Shown: positions 41,731 through 52,451, numbered from the stretch's first letter. The stretch: 64,000 nt of DNA from CAWDAQ01 sp963800325 (GCA_963800325.1 CAWDAQ010000005.1:310001-374000), one strand, 5' to 3'. The notes: generated by a model from the sequence alone, not told the origin. Numbers and translations are program-made.

Positions 41731-44625
41731 TCAGGCGGGGACGACGTTGACGAGCTTGGGCGCGCGGACGATGACGGTCCGCACCCCGTTGCCGGTCGCC
41801 GCGGTGACCTTGGGCAGCGCGAGGACCCGCTCGCGCAGGTCGTCCTCGGTGATGTCGGCGGGGACCTCGATCCGGTCGCGGACCTTGCCCTTGATCTGGA
41901 CGACGCAGGTGACGGTGTCCTCGACGAGCAGGGCCGGGTCGGCTTCCGGGAACGGCTCGAACGTCAGGGTCTCCTCGTGCCCGAGACGCTGCCAGAGCTC
42001 CTCGGCGAGGTGCGGCGCGAGCGGGGCGACCATGAGCACGAGCGGCTCCACCGCGGCCCGCGGCACCCGGTCGAGCTTGGTGAGGGCGTTGTTGAGCTCG
42101 GTGAGCCGCGCGATCGCGGTGTTGAAGCTCAGCCCGGCGTAGTCGCGGCGGACCGCGTCGACGGTGCGGTGCAGCAGCCGCTGCGTGGCGGCGTCGAGGG
42201 CGTCGTCGGCGACGAGCACCTCCCCGGTGTCCTCGTCGACGACGTTGCGCCACACCCGCTGGAGGAACCGCTGGCTGCCGACGACGGCACGGGTGTCCCA
42301 CGGCTTGCTGGCCTCGAGCGGCCCCATCGACATCTCGTACAGGCGGAACGTGTCGGCCCCGAACTGCTCGTACATCTGGTCCGGGCTCACCGAGTTCTTC
42401 AGCGACTTGCCGATCTTGCCGAACTCGCGGGTCACGGGCTGCTCGCGCCAGGTGAACGTCGGCCCGCGCTCGCCCTCGTGCTCGGTGACCTCGTCCGCGG
42501 GCACGTACTGCCCGCGGGCGTCGGTGTACGCCTCGCGCTGGATGTATCCCTGCGAGAAGTACCGGCGGAAGGGCTCCTCGCTGCTGACGTGGCCGAGGTC
42601 GTAGAGCACCTTGTGCCAGAACCGGGCGTAGAGCAGGTGGAGGACCGCGTGCTCGACCCCGCCGACGTAGAGGTCGACCCCGCCCGGGTCGCGGGTGCCC
42701 TCGGGCGCCCCGGGCACCGGCTCGGGGTAGGGGCCCATCCAGTACGCCTCGTTGCCCGGGTCGACGAACGCCTCGGCGTTCGCGGGGTCGAGGTAGCGCA
42801 GGTAGTACCAGCACGACCCGGCCCAGTTCGGCATCGTGTTGACCTCACGGCGGTAGCGCCGGGGACCGTCGCCGAGGTCGAGCTCGACGTCGACCCACTC
42901 CTGCACCCGGCCGAGCGGCGGCTCCGGCTCGGTGGCGGCGTCGTCGGGGTCGAACGTGCGCGGGCTGTAGTCCGGGACGTCCGGCAGCTCGACCGGGAGC
43001 ATCGACTCCGGCACCGAGTGGGCGACGCCGTCCTCGTCGAACACGACCGGGAACGGCTCGCCCCAGTACCGCTGCCTGCTGAACAGCCAGTCCCGCAGCC
43101 GGTAGGTGACCGTCCCCTCCCCGAGGCCCTTCTCCTCCAGCCAGGCGGTGATCCGGGCGATCGCGGCGTCCTTGCCGAGCCCGTCGAGGGACACCTCGTC
43201 GTTGGCCGAGTTGATGAGCACCCCGTCGCCGGTCCACGCCCGGTCCTCCGGGTGGTCGGCGGGGGGCTGCACGGTCCGCACGTACGGCAGGTCGAAGGCG
43301 GTCGCGAAGTCCCAGTCCCGCTCGTCCTCGGCGGGGACCGCCATGATCGCGCCGGTGCCGTAGCCCATGAGGACGTAGTCGGCGACGAACACCGGGACCT
43401 CCTGCCCGGTCACGGGGTTGCGCGCGTGGGCGCCGGTGAAGACGCCGGTCTTGTCCTTGCCCTCGGTCTGGCGCTCGACGTCGCTCTTGCGGGAGGCGGC
43501 GGTGCGGTAGGCCGCCACGGCCTCGCGGGGGCTGCGGGCGGCGACCGGGTCGCCGCCGGTCCACGCGTCCTTCGTCGCCGACGGCCACACGTCGGCGGTG
43601 ATCGCGTCGACGAGCGGGTGCTCGGGCGCGAGGACCATGTACGTCGCGCCGAAGATCGTGTCCGGCCGGGTCGTGAAGACCTCGATCGCGGCGTCGTGGC
43701 CGGCGACCGGGAAGGAGATCCGGGCGCCGTGGCTGCGGCCGATCCAGTTGCGCTGCATGAGCTTGACCTTCTCGGGCCACTCGACCCGGTCCAGGTCGTC
43801 GGCGAGTCGGTCGGCGTAGGCGGTGATCCGCATCATCCACTGGCGCAGGCTGCGCCGGAAGACGGGGAAGTTGCCCCGCTCGGAGCGGCCCTCGTTGGTG
43901 ACCTCCTCGTTGGAGAGCACCGTGCCCAGGCCCGGGCACCAGTTCACCGGGGCCTCGGAGGTGTAGGCGAGCCGGTACCCGTCGAGGACGTCGGCGCGCT
44001 CGAGGCGGGTCAGCTCCTCCCAGGGCCGGCCGTCGGGGGTCGGGCGGCGGCCCGCGGCGAGCTCCTCCTCGAGCTCGGCGACGGGGCGGGCGCGGCCCCG
44101 GCCGCCGTCGGCCCGCTCGGCGTCGGGGTCGTACCAGGAGTCGCGGATCTGGAGGAAGATCCACTGGGTCCACCGGTAGTAGTCCGGGTCGATCGTCGCG
44201 ACCGCGCGCCGGTCGTCGTGGCCGAGCCCGAGGCGGCGCAGCTGCCGCTTCATGACCACCATGTTCTCCTCGGTGGTCTTGCGCGGGTGCTGGCCGGTCT
44301 GGACGGCGTACTGCTCCGCGGGCAGCCCGAACGCGTCGTAGCCGAGGCAGTGGAGCACGTTCCGGCCGAGCATCCGGTGGAACCGGGCGAAGACGTCGGT
44401 GGCGATGTACCCCAGGGGGTGGCCGACGTGGAGCCCGACGCCGCTCGGGTAGGGGAACATGTCGAGCACGAGGAGCTTCTCGCGGCCGGCGACCCCCTCG
44501 GGGTCGGCCCACGGCCCGGCGGGGTTGGGGGCGTGGAAGGTGCCCTGCTGCTCCCACCGGTCCTGCCACGCGGTCTCGATCCGACCGGCCAGCTCGGCGG
44601 TGTAGCGGTGCGGCGTCTCGCTCAT
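41731..44625 (-). CDS. leuS: Leucyl-tRNA synthetase
   Basis: 964 aa class I synthetase charging tRNA-Leu. The HIGH motif is HVGH at 66-69 (SGVGLHVGHPLGY). The CP1 editing domain contains VFTTRPDTIFGATYMVLAPEHP (threonine-rich editing site) and the KMSKS equivalent reads GKIGKSLKNSVSPD. A Gly/Arg/Glu-rich insertion at about 175-215 is typical of actinobacterial LeuRS. ATG 44625. The 5' leader carries a candidate leucine-rich leader peptide and a terminator with a U-run, pointing to attenuation by charged tRNA-Leu. Confidence 0.96.
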   Translation of the reverse strand: MSETPHRYTAELAGRIETAWQDRWEQQGTFHAPNPAGPWADPEGVAGREKLLVLDMFPYPSGVGLHVGHPLGYIATDVFARFHRMLGRNVLHCLGYDAFGLPAEQYAVQTGQHPRKTTEENMVVMKRQLRRLGLGHDDRRAVATIDPDYYRWTQWIFLQIRDSWYDPDAERADGGRGRARPVAELEEELAAGRRPTPDGRPWEELTRLERADVLDGYRLAYTSEAPVNWCPGLGTVLSNEEVTNEGRSERGNFPVFRRSLRQWMMRITAYADRLADDLDRVEWPEKVKLMQRNWIGRSHGARISFPVAGHDAAIEVFTTRPDTIFGATYMVLAPEHPLVDAITADVWPSATKDAWTGGDPVAARSPREAVAAYRTAASRKSDVERQTEGKDKTGVFTGAHARNPVTGQEVPVFVADYVLMGYGTGAIMAVPAEDERDWDFATAFDLPYVRTVQPPADHPEDRAWTGDGVLINSANDEVSLDGLGKDAAIARITAWLEEKGLGEGTVTYRLRDWLFSRQRYWGEPFPVVFDEDGVAHSVPESMLPVELPDVPDYSPRTFDPDDAATEPEPPLGRVQEWVDVELDLGDGPRRYRREVNTMPNWAGSCWYYLRYLDPANAEAFVDPGNEAYWMGPYPEPVPGAPEGTRDPGGVDLYVGGVEHAVLHLLYARFWHKVLYDLGHVSSEEPFRRYFSQGYIQREAYTDARGQYVPADEVTEHEGERGPTFTWREQPVTREFGKIGKSLKNSVSPDQMYEQFGADTFRLYEMSMGPLEASKPWDTRAVVGSQRFLQRVWRNVVDEDTGEVLVADDALDAATQRLLHRTVDAVRRDYAGLSFNTAIARLTELNNALTKLDRVPRAAVEPLVLMVAPLAPHLAEELWQRLGHEETLTFEPFPEADPALLVEDTVTCVVQIKGKVRDRIEVPADITEDDLRERVLALPKVTAATGNGVRTVIVRAPKLVNVVPA

Positions 44626-44708
44626 CTCATCCTCTGTCGTCCACGGGTCTCGCCGGCCCGTCCTCGGCCGGGTCGGGTGCCGGGCTGCGTCCGGCGGTGC
44701 ACGGCACC

Positions 44709-44734
44709 AAAAAACCCCTCGCGCAGGAGGGGTT
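44709..44734 (-). terminator. Attenuator hairpin in leuS leader
   Basis: Read on the minus strand: AACCCCTC - 6-base loop - GAGGGGTT followed by six T residues (44714-44709). An intrinsic terminator with a true U-run is rare in this genome and it lies only 84 bp upstream of the leuS start, so it must regulate leuS rather than end another gene. Confidence 0.8.
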
Positions 44735-44775
44735 CGCCGCGGTGACCCCGCGAGCTCGGCGCGCTCGCCGGCGGG

Positions 44776-44817
44776 TCAGCGCGGCCGCGCGAGGAGCAGC
44801 AGCGGTGGCACGGGCAC
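44776..44817 (-). CDS. Candidate leuS leader peptide
   Basis: Short reading frame GTG...TGA encoding VPVPPLLLLARPR, with four consecutive Leu codons (CTG CTG CTC CTC), 42 bp upstream of the terminator at 44734. A TGACCC / GGGGTCA pair (44778-44773 and 44745-44739) between leader and terminator could form the competing antiterminator stem. This is the classical ribosome-stalling attenuator layout. The ribosome-binding site is weak and an alternative GTG at 44811 exists. Confidence 0.55.
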   Translation of the reverse strand: MPVPPLLLLARPR

Positions 44818-44852
44818 AGGCTACCGCAGCCGCCGCGGGCCCCGGGCGGCCG

Positions 44853-45889
44853 TCAGCGCTCGACGAGCTGGCCCTCCTCGTCCCGGCCGAGCACCCCGTG
44901 CAGGTGGCAGGCGGCCCGGGCGCCCCCCGCGACCTCCTGCAGGGCCGGGTCGACCTGCCCGCACGGCTCGAACGCCTCCGGGCAGCGGGTGCGGAAGTTG
45001 CAGCCGCTCGGCGGGTCGAGCGGGCTGGGCACGTCGCCCTGGAGCACGATCCGGCGGCGCTGCCGCTCCTCGGTCGGGTTCGGCAGCGGGACCGCCGAGA
45101 GCAGCGCCCGGGTGTAGGGGTGGGAGGGGTCGCCGTAGATCTGGTCCCGGGGTCCCTCCTCGACGACCCGGCCGAGGTACATCACCGCGAGCCGCTGGCT
45201 GACGTGCTGCACCGCGGCGAGGTCGTGGGCGATGAAGAGGTAGGTGAGCCCGAGCTCGCGCTGCAGCCGCATGAGGAGGTTCATCACCTGCGCCTGGACG
45301 GACACGTCGAGGGAGGCGATCGGCTCGTCGAGGATGATGAGCTCGGGCTCGACCGCGAGCGCCCGCGCGATCGAGGCGCGCTGGCGCTGGCCCCCGGAGA
45401 GCTCGTGCGGGTGCCGGCGCAGGAACTGCGAGCCGAGCCCGACCATCTCGAGCAGCTCGGCGACGCGGCGGTCCCGGGCGCGCCTGCCGTCGACGAGGCC
45501 GTGCACCTCGAGCGGCTCGGCGACGCTGGCGGCGATGGTGCGGCGCGGGTTGAGGGAGGCGTACGGGTCCTGGAAGACCATCGTGAGCCGCTGCCGGATC
45601 GAGCGGAGCTCACGCCGCCCGGCGGCGGTGACGTCCGTGTCGCCGAGCAGGACGCGGCCGCCGGTCGGCTCGACGAGCCGCACCAGCGCGAGGCCGGTGG
45701 TCGACTTGCCACAGCCGGACTCGCCGACGAGCCCGAGGGTCTCGCCCCGACGGACCCGCAGGTCGACCCCGTCGACCGCCTTGACGTGCCGGGTCTCGCG
45801 GCGCAGCCCGCCCCCGGCGTGCACCGGGAACCACACCTGCAGCCCCTCGACCGTGAGGATGTCCTCCCCGCTGCCCGCGACGTCGCCGC

Positions 45890-45893
<4 letters not shown>
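44853..45893 (-). CDS. Oligopeptide/dipeptide ABC transporter ATP-binding protein (OppF/DppF type)
   Basis: 346 aa. Walker A GESGCGKSTT at about 58-67, signature LSGGQRQR, Walker B LIILDEPIASLDVS and the C-terminal oligopeptide/dipeptide extension with CNFRTRCPEAFEPC. That cysteine-rich tail often binds an iron-sulfur cluster in this subfamily. GTG start overlaps the upstream ATPase stop. Second ATPase and last gene of the five-gene operon. Confidence 0.93.
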
Positions 45894-47007
<1,114 letters not shown>

Positions 47008-47011
<4 letters not shown>

Positions 47012-47970
47012 GATCCTCCTCGGGACTCGATGACGGACCGTTGCTTCGGGTCGAGGGCGTCGCGGGCGGCGTCGCCGACGATGTTGAACGCGAGCACGGT
47101 GAGGAAGATCGCGAGGCCCGGGAAGACCCCCATCCACCACGCCTGCTCGATGAACCCGCGCCCGTCGTAGAGCATCCGGCCCCACGACGGCTGCGGCGGC
47201 TGGATGCCGAGGCCGAGGAAGGACAGGGCCGCCTCGGACAGGATCGCGAACGCGAGGCTCAGCGAGGTCTGGACGATGATCGGGGCGAGCACGTTCGGCA
47301 GCACGTGGAGGCGCAGGATGCGCACGTCCCCCGCGCCGATCGACTTCGCCGCCCGGACGAAGACCTCCTCGCGGACGCTGAGCACGCTGGCACGGCAGAT
47401 GCGCGCGAAGATCGGGGTGTAGACGATGCCGATGGCGATCATCGCGTTCGCCAGTCCCGGGCCGAGCACGGCGAGGATCGCGATGGCGAGCAGGATGGCG
47501 GGGAACGCGAACAGCATGTCCATCAGCCGCATGACGACGTCGTCGACCTTGCCGCCGTAGAACCCGGCGACGAGGCCGAGGACGACGCCGACGACGAGCG
47601 AGATGCCGACCGCGATGACGCCCACCTCGAGCGAGACCCGGGCGGCGACGAGGACCCGGCTGAAGATGTCCCGGCCGAGCTCGTCGGTGCCGAACCAGTG
47701 GTCGCCGCTCGGCGCCTGGAGCCGGTTCTGGACGTCGACCTCGTTGACCCCGTACGGCGCGAGCTGCCTTCCGAACACCGCGGCGAGCACGAGCACGGCG
47801 AGCACGACGAGCCCGGCGACGGCGAGCCGGTTCGCCAGCAGGGCCCGCAGCGTCTGGAACCTCTGCTCCTCCGCGGGCAGCTGGGTGGCCTCGGCCGTGG
47901 GGCGCGCGTCGCCGTCGCCGTCGACGGGCCGGCGGGTGTCGGTGTCGGTGTCGCGGGTGGACTCGCTCAT
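47008..47970 (-). CDS. Peptide/nickel-type ABC transporter permease (DppC/OppC)
   Basis: 320 aa with about six helices and the EAA-loop region FVRAAKSIGAGDVRILRLHVLPN. N-terminal GTDELGRDIFSRVLVAARVSL and C-terminal LGLGIQPPQPSWGRML are hallmarks of the DppC family. The first 35 residues are an Asp/Thr-rich cytoplasmic extension. ATG 47970 overlaps the DppB stop. Confidence 0.93.
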
Positions 47971-48911
47971 GAGTACGCGATCCTGGGGTCGAGGGCGGCG
48001 TAGAGCAGGTCGACAACGAGGTTGACCAGCAGGAAGATCGACGCGAACATCAGCACGGCGCCCTGCATGACCGGGTAGTCGCGCGACTGGACGGCGTCGA
48101 GGGTGAGCCTTCCGATGCCGGGCCACGAGAAGATGACCTCGACGACGACGACCCCGCCGAGGAGGGTCGCGAGCTGGACGCCGGTGATCGTGATGACGGG
48201 CACGAGCGCGCCCCGCACGACGTGGCGCCGGAGCACGAGCCGTCCGGGCAGGCCCTTGGCCCGCGCGGTCCGGACGTACTCCTGGCCCATCGACTCCAGG
48301 ACGGCCGAGCGCACGAACCGGGTGAGGATCGAGCCGGACACGACCCCGACGGTGAGCGCGGGCATGATGACGTGCTTGGCCCACCCCCACGGGTCGCTGG
48401 TGAACTCGACGTAGCCCGAGGGCGGCAGCCACCCCAGCGTGCTCGTCAGCAGCAGGATGAGCAGGATCGCCATCCAGAAGTCGGGGACCGAGACCCCGAT
48501 CTGGCTGACGACGGTGGCGATGTAGTCCGACACCTTGCCCGACCGCAGCGCCGAGACCATGCCGAGCGGCACCGCGATGAGCAGCGCGATGACCAGCGCC
48601 ACCGCGGCGAGCGACAGCGTCGCCGGCAGCCGCTCGAGCAGGATCTGCGTCACCGGCTGCCCGGTCCGGAACGAGACCCCGAGGTCCCCGGTCACCGCGT
48701 GCCCGATGTACTGCACGAACTGGAGCGGCAGCGGCTGGTCGAGCCCGGACCGCTCCCGGAGGGCGTCGTAGGTCGCCTGGTCGTACTTGGTCCCGAGCGC
48801 GACCCGCACCGGGTCGCCGGGCACGAGGCGCATGAGGCCGAAGACGATGATGCTCACCCCGAGCAGGACGATCGCGGCCTGCCCGACCCGCCGGAGGACG
48901 TAGCGTCGCAC
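47967..48911 (-). CDS. Peptide/nickel-type ABC transporter permease (DppB/OppB)
   Basis: 314 aa with six helices: YVLRRVGQAAIVLLGVSIIVF at the N-terminus, GDLGVSFRTGQPV in the periplasmic loop, the EAA loop EYVRTARAKGLPGRLVLRRHV, and VEVIFSWPGIGRL near the end. GTG start 4 bp after the binding-protein stop. Confidence 0.93.
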   Translation of the reverse strand: MRRYVLRRVGQAAIVLLGVSIIVFGLMRLVPGDPVRVALGTKYDQATYDALRERSGLDQPLPLQFVQYIGHAVTGDLGVSFRTGQPVTQILLERLPATLSLAAVALVIALLIAVPLGMVSALRSGKVSDYIATVVSQIGVSVPDFWMAILLILLLTSTLGWLPPSGYVEFTSDPWGWAKHVIMPALTVGVVSGSILTRFVRSAVLESMGQEYVRTARAKGLPGRLVLRRHVVRGALVPVITITGVQLATLLGGVVVVEVIFSWPGIGRLTLDAVQSRDYPVMQGAVLMFASIFLLVNLVVDLLYAALDPRIAYS

Positions 48912-48915
48912 TGGC

Positions 48916-50460
48916 TCAGCTTCCGCCGAGGGATGCCTTGTCGAACCGGATCGCCCGGTCGGTGCGGACGGTGTACCCGGTCAGGTCCGGGCTCCAGCCC
49001 TGCGCCACGTCGGGGTTGTACAGGTAGGTGTAGCTCGCCTCGTCGACGATGATCTTCGCGGCCCGGTCGTAGAGGTCCTTGCGCTTGGCCTGGTCGGTCT
49101 CCTGCCGAGCCTGGTCGAGGAGCTTGTCGACCTGCGAGTTGGAGTAGTGCTGGTAGTTGCTCGACCCGCCGGTGTGGTGCTGGTCGTAGTAGAAGTCCTG
49201 CGGGTCGATGTTGCCGAGCCAGCCGAGGATGAACAGGTCGAACTTCCCCTTGGACTCGTCGTCGAGCCACGTCGCGAAGTCCTCGGTGCGGATCTTGAGC
49301 TTCACCCCGACGTCGGACAGCTGCGAGGCCATCACCTGGGCCGCCTGGACGGTCTCGGGGTACTCGTTGGTCACCATCGCGTCGACGGTGAGGTTCTTCA
49401 CCCCGGCCTCCGCGAGCAGCTGCTTGGCCTTGTCGACGTCGCGGCTGTACGGGGCGTAGTCGTAGTACCACCTGCTCGTCTTCGGGATGGCGGTCTGGTT
49501 GACCGTCGCGAGCCCGAACTTGGCCGCGTCGGTGATCGCCTTCCGGTCGACGGCCCAGGCGAGCGCCTGACGGACCCGCTTGTCGTCGAACGGCTTGTGC
49601 TGCTCGTTCTCCGTGAAGTACCAGTAGTCGTTGGTCGCAGTGACCCCGATCTTGAGCGAGTCGTCGCTCTTGAGGGACTCCACCTGCTGCGGGGGGAGGT
49701 TGTCGGTCCACTGCGCCTCGCCGCTCTTGAGGTTGGCGAGGGCGACGGTCGGCTCGGGGACGAACGTGTACTTCACCGAGCCCAGCTCGGGCGCGCCGCC
49801 CCAGTAGTCCGGGTTCGCCGTGAGGACGATCGAGTCACCCGGGGTGTAGCTGTCCATCATGAAGGGGCCCGTGCCGATCGGGTCGCGCTTGATCTTCCCG
49901 CTGGTGACGTTCTGCTTGTCGACGATCGCCATCCCCTTGAACCCGCCGATGAGCGCGAGCAGGTTGGGCGTGGGCCGCTTGAGCTTGATCTTCACCGTCG
50001 TGTCGTCCGGCGCGGTGACCTCCTTCACCGGCTCGAGGCGGTAGGAGGTCGCGAGCTTGTCGTCGATGATCCGGTTGTAGGAGTAGACGACGTCCTTGGC
50101 CGTGAACGGGTCCCCGTTGTGGAACTTCACCCCGTCGCGGACGGTGAAGGTCCACGTGAGCTGGTCCTCGCTCGTCGTCCAGCTCTTCGCCAGGGCGGGC
50201 TTCATGTCGAGGTTCTCGTCGGGCTGGACGAGGGTGTCGTAGACGTTCTCGAGGACCTCGAAGCTCGCGTAGGCCGTGGTCTTGTGCGGGTCGAGCTGGT
50301 CGGGCTCGGCGCTGATCGCGGCGACGAGCTGTCCGCCGGACGCTCCGGAGCCGCTGGACGAGCCGCTCCCGCCGACGTCGACGCCCTCACCTCCGCCGCT
50401 GCAGGCGGTGAGGGCGAGGGCGACGAGGGCAGATCCGGCCAGCCAACGTGGGGGGCGCAT
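48916..50460 (-). CDS. Peptide-type ABC transporter substrate-binding lipoprotein
   Basis: 514 aa family-5 (SBP_bac_5) lipoprotein. Signal peptide with lipobox LTAC and lipid-modified Cys20, a Gly/Ser linker, then ISAEPDQLDPHKTTAYASFEVLENVYDTLV and VRDGVKFHNGDPFTAKDVVYSYNRI, standard for the family. Ligand (peptide, nickel chelate, glutathione or other) cannot be told from sequence. ATG 50460 with AAAGGA upstream. First gene of the operon. A short perfect palindrome lies between promoter region and start. Confidence 0.93.
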   Translation of the reverse strand: MRPPRWLAGSALVALALTACSGGGEGVDVGGSGSSSGSGASGGQLVAAISAEPDQLDPHKTTAYASFEVLENVYDTLVQPDENLDMKPALAKSWTTSEDQLTWTFTVRDGVKFHNGDPFTAKDVVYSYNRIIDDKLATSYRLEPVKEVTAPDDTTVKIKLKRPTPNLLALIGGFKGMAIVDKQNVTSGKIKRDPIGTGPFMMDSYTPGDSIVLTANPDYWGGAPELGSVKYTFVPEPTVALANLKSGEAQWTDNLPPQQVESLKSDDSLKIGVTATNDYWYFTENEQHKPFDDKRVRQALAWAVDRKAITDAAKFGLATVNQTAIPKTSRWYYDYAPYSRDVDKAKQLLAEAGVKNLTVDAMVTNEYPETVQAAQVMASQLSDVGVKLKIRTEDFATWLDDESKGKFDLFILGWLGNIDPQDFYYDQHHTGGSSNYQHYSNSQVDKLLDQARQETDQAKRKDLYDRAAKIIVDEASYTYLYNPDVAQGWSPDLTGYTVRTDRAIRFDKASLGGS

Positions 50461-50474
50461 GGGGGTCCTTTCGA

Positions 50475-50488
50475 CAGGAAGGTTCCTG
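50475..50488. promoter_or_regulatory. Palindrome CAGGAAGGTTCCTG upstream of the binding-protein gene
   Basis: A perfect 14-bp dyad 15 bp before the start codon, just upstream of the ribosome-binding site. A plausible repressor operator in the 5' untranslated region of the transporter operon. Confidence 0.5.
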
Positions 50489-50591
50489 ACACCCAATGGC
50501 CGCCGGCCGGAGGCGTCAAGGTCGCCCGGCGGTGTGCAACCGGATCGTGACCCGATGGACTCCGTGGAGGGCGGGGTCGACGGCCCCCCGG

Positions 50592-50633
50592 ACGCACGAA
50601 CGCCCCTCCCGGCCGGGAGGGGCGTTCGTGCGT
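50592..50633. terminator. Perfect 42-bp palindromic terminator downstream of tRNA-Ala
   Basis: Two 21-bp arms, perfectly complementary with no loop, rich in G/C (arms begin ACGCACGAACGCCCC). It lies 19 bp beyond the 3' end of the minus-strand tRNA and also upstream of the transporter operon, insulating the two. Confidence 0.85.
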
Positions 50634-50650
50634 GTCCGATGGAGCAGTCG

Positions 50651-50725
<75 letters not shown>

Positions 50726-50838
50726 GGGTGGGTGTCTCGGCGAGGAGACTGCGGAAGTCTACCCATCCCGCCCCCTCGATCACCAAATCGGCCGGGCGGA
50801 GGGCCCTCGGGGCCCGGAGCGGGCGGACCCGGGAGGCC

Positions 50839-51453
50839 TCAGGCGGAGGCGTTCCAGGTGCGCACCCGCCAGCCGGCGCCCTCCTGCACGAGCTCGGCCC
50901 AGTGGCAGTTCGCGAGCCCGGCGAGCGCCCGCCAGGCGGTGTGCAGCGGGATGCCGGTCAGGCTCGCGACGAGCGCGCGCCCGGCGACGCCGTGGGTGGC
51001 CACCACGGCGGTCTCCCCCGGCGCCGTGGCCGCGACCACGTCGTCCGCGGCGGCCCGGACGCGGGCGGCGACCTCGGCGAGCGTCTCGCCGTGCCCGCCG
51101 CGGGCGAAGTCCTCACCGCGCAGGAGGCGGTCCATGTCCTCGGGGTACTCGGCCCGCACCTCGGACCCGGCGCGGCCGGTCCACGCGCCGACGTGGATCT
51201 CGCGCAGCCGCTCGTCGGTCGTGAGCGGCACCCCGCAGGCGCGGGCCACCTCCTCGCCGGTGACGCGGGCCCGGGTGAGGTCGGACGCGACGACCCGAGC
51301 GGGGCCGAACGCGACGAGCGCCGCCGCTGCGGCCCTCGCCTGGGCGAGCCCGCGCTCGGAGAGGACGCTGTCGAGCTGGCCCTGCCACACGCCGACGGCG
51401 TTGTGCTCGGTCTCGCCGTGCCGGAGGACGACGAGACGGCGGGGCCCGCTCAC
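50839..51453 (-). CDS. Histidine phosphatase family protein
   Basis: 204 aa. RHGE motif with catalytic His12 (VVLRHGETEHN), second Arg in SDLTRARVTGEEVA, and the conserved second His in VVATHGVAGRALV. Phosphoglycerate-mutase-like fold; such proteins beside rsfS in actinobacteria have been annotated as phosphoglycerate mutases or glucosyl-3-phosphoglycerate phosphatases, but the substrate is unknown here. GTG start overlaps the rsfS stop. Confidence 0.88.
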   Translation of the reverse strand: MSGPRRLVVLRHGETEHNAVGVWQGQLDSVLSERGLAQARAAAAALVAFGPARVVASDLTRARVTGEEVARACGVPLTTDERLREIHVGAWTGRAGSEVRAEYPEDMDRLLRGEDFARGGHGETLAEVAARVRAAADDVVAATAPGETAVVATHGVAGRALVASLTGIPLHTAWRALAGLANCHWAELVQEGAGWRVRTWNASA

Positions 51454-51824
51454 CAGTCCTCGCGGCCCCGGGCACCCAGGTCGAGCGCCGGGCAGTCGCG
51501 CCAGAGCCGCTCGAGCTCGTAGAAGACGCGCTCCTCGTCGTGCTGGACGTGGACGACGATGTCGCCGTAGTCGATGAGGACCCAGCGGCCCTCCCGCTCG
51601 CCCTCGCGGCGGACGGGCTTGGCCCCGGCCTCGCGGAGCTTGTCCTCGACCTCGTCGACGATGGCGCCGACCTGGCGCTCGTTGGGGGCCGAGACGATGA
51701 CGAAGACGTCGGTCAGGGCGAGCTGCTCGCTGACGTCGATGCCGGTGATCGTCGTGGCGAGCTTGTCCTCGGCCGCCGCGGCGGCCGCTCTGGCCAGGTC
51801 GAGGGCGCGGTCAGTCGCGGGCAC
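51450..51824 (-). CDS. rsfS: Ribosome silencing factor RsfS
   Basis: 124 aa. Binds L14 on the large subunit to block subunit joining when nutrients are scarce. Typical motifs: DVSEQLALTDVFVIVSAPNERQVGAIVDEV, WVLIDYGDIVVHVQHDEER and FYELERLW. GTG 51824 preceded by AAGGAGAG; its start lies inside the 3' end of nadD (14-bp overlap), the conserved nadD-rsfS arrangement. Confidence 0.95.
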   Translation of the reverse strand: MPATDRALDLARAAAAAAEDKLATTITGIDVSEQLALTDVFVIVSAPNERQVGAIVDEVEDKLREAGAKPVRREGEREGRWVLIDYGDIVVHVQHDEERVFYELERLWRDCPALDLGARGREDW

Positions 51825-52449
51825 TTCTCTCCTTGGTCACGGCCCGGCCGGCGACGCCCGCGCGGGGGCCGTCGGCGGCGTACAGGCCGTACTTGTTGAT
51901 GTACTGCACGACGCCGTCGGGGACGAGGTACCAGACCGGCTCCCCGTCGGCGACCCGCGTGCGGCAGTCCGTGGAGCTGATCGACATCGCGGGCACCTCC
52001 TGCAACGTCACGCCGCCGCCGGGTAGTCCCGCGTCGCTGAGCTCGTGGCCCGGCCGCGTGACGCCGACGAAGTGGGCGAGCTCGAACAGCTCGGCGGCGT
52101 CCTTCCACGACAGGATCTGGGCGAGCGCGTCGGCGCCGGTGATGAAGTACAGCTCGACTCCGGGGCGCTCGGCGCGCAGGTCGCGGAGGGTGTCGATGGT
52201 GTAGGTCCGCCCGGGTCGGTCGATGTCGACGCGGCTGACCGTGAACCGGGGGTTGGACGCGGTGGCGATGACGGTCATGAGGTAGCGGTGCTCGGCCGGG
52301 CTGACCCGGGTGCCGGCCTTCTGCCACGGCTGGCCGGTGGGGACGAAGACGACCTCGTCGAGGCCGAACATCGACTGGACCTCGCTCGCCGCGACGAGGT
52401 GGCCGTGGTGGATGGGGTCGAAGGTGCCCCCCATCACGCCGAGACGCAC
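51811..52449 (-). CDS. nadD: Nicotinate-nucleotide adenylyltransferase
   Basis: 212 aa NAD biosynthesis enzyme forming deamido-NAD from nicotinate mononucleotide and ATP. The nucleotidyltransferase motif GGTFDPIHHGHL is at about 7-18, with FVPTGQPWQK and the C-terminal SISSTDCR (ISSTxxR) motif. GTG 52449, two bases after the stop of the small membrane protein gene, suggests coupling. Confidence 0.95.
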   Translation of the reverse strand: MRLGVMGGTFDPIHHGHLVAASEVQSMFGLDEVVFVPTGQPWQKAGTRVSPAEHRYLMTVIATASNPRFTVSRVDIDRPGRTYTIDTLRDLRAERPGVELYFITGADALAQILSWKDAAELFELAHFVGVTRPGHELSDAGLPGGGVTLQEVPAMSISSTDCRTRVADGEPVWYLVPDGVVQYINKYGLYAADGPRAGVAGRAVTKERSARD

Positions 52450-52451
52450 GC

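Noticed and set aside
41443..44745. 1100-codon plus-strand frame opposite leuS
   Set aside because: Mirror of the leuS coding strand; no motifs, and it also runs through the attenuator region.
44700..44853. T-box riboswitch upstream of leuS
   Set aside because: No T-box consensus or specifier stem I seen; the Leu-codon run with a U-tract terminator fits leader-peptide attenuation better.
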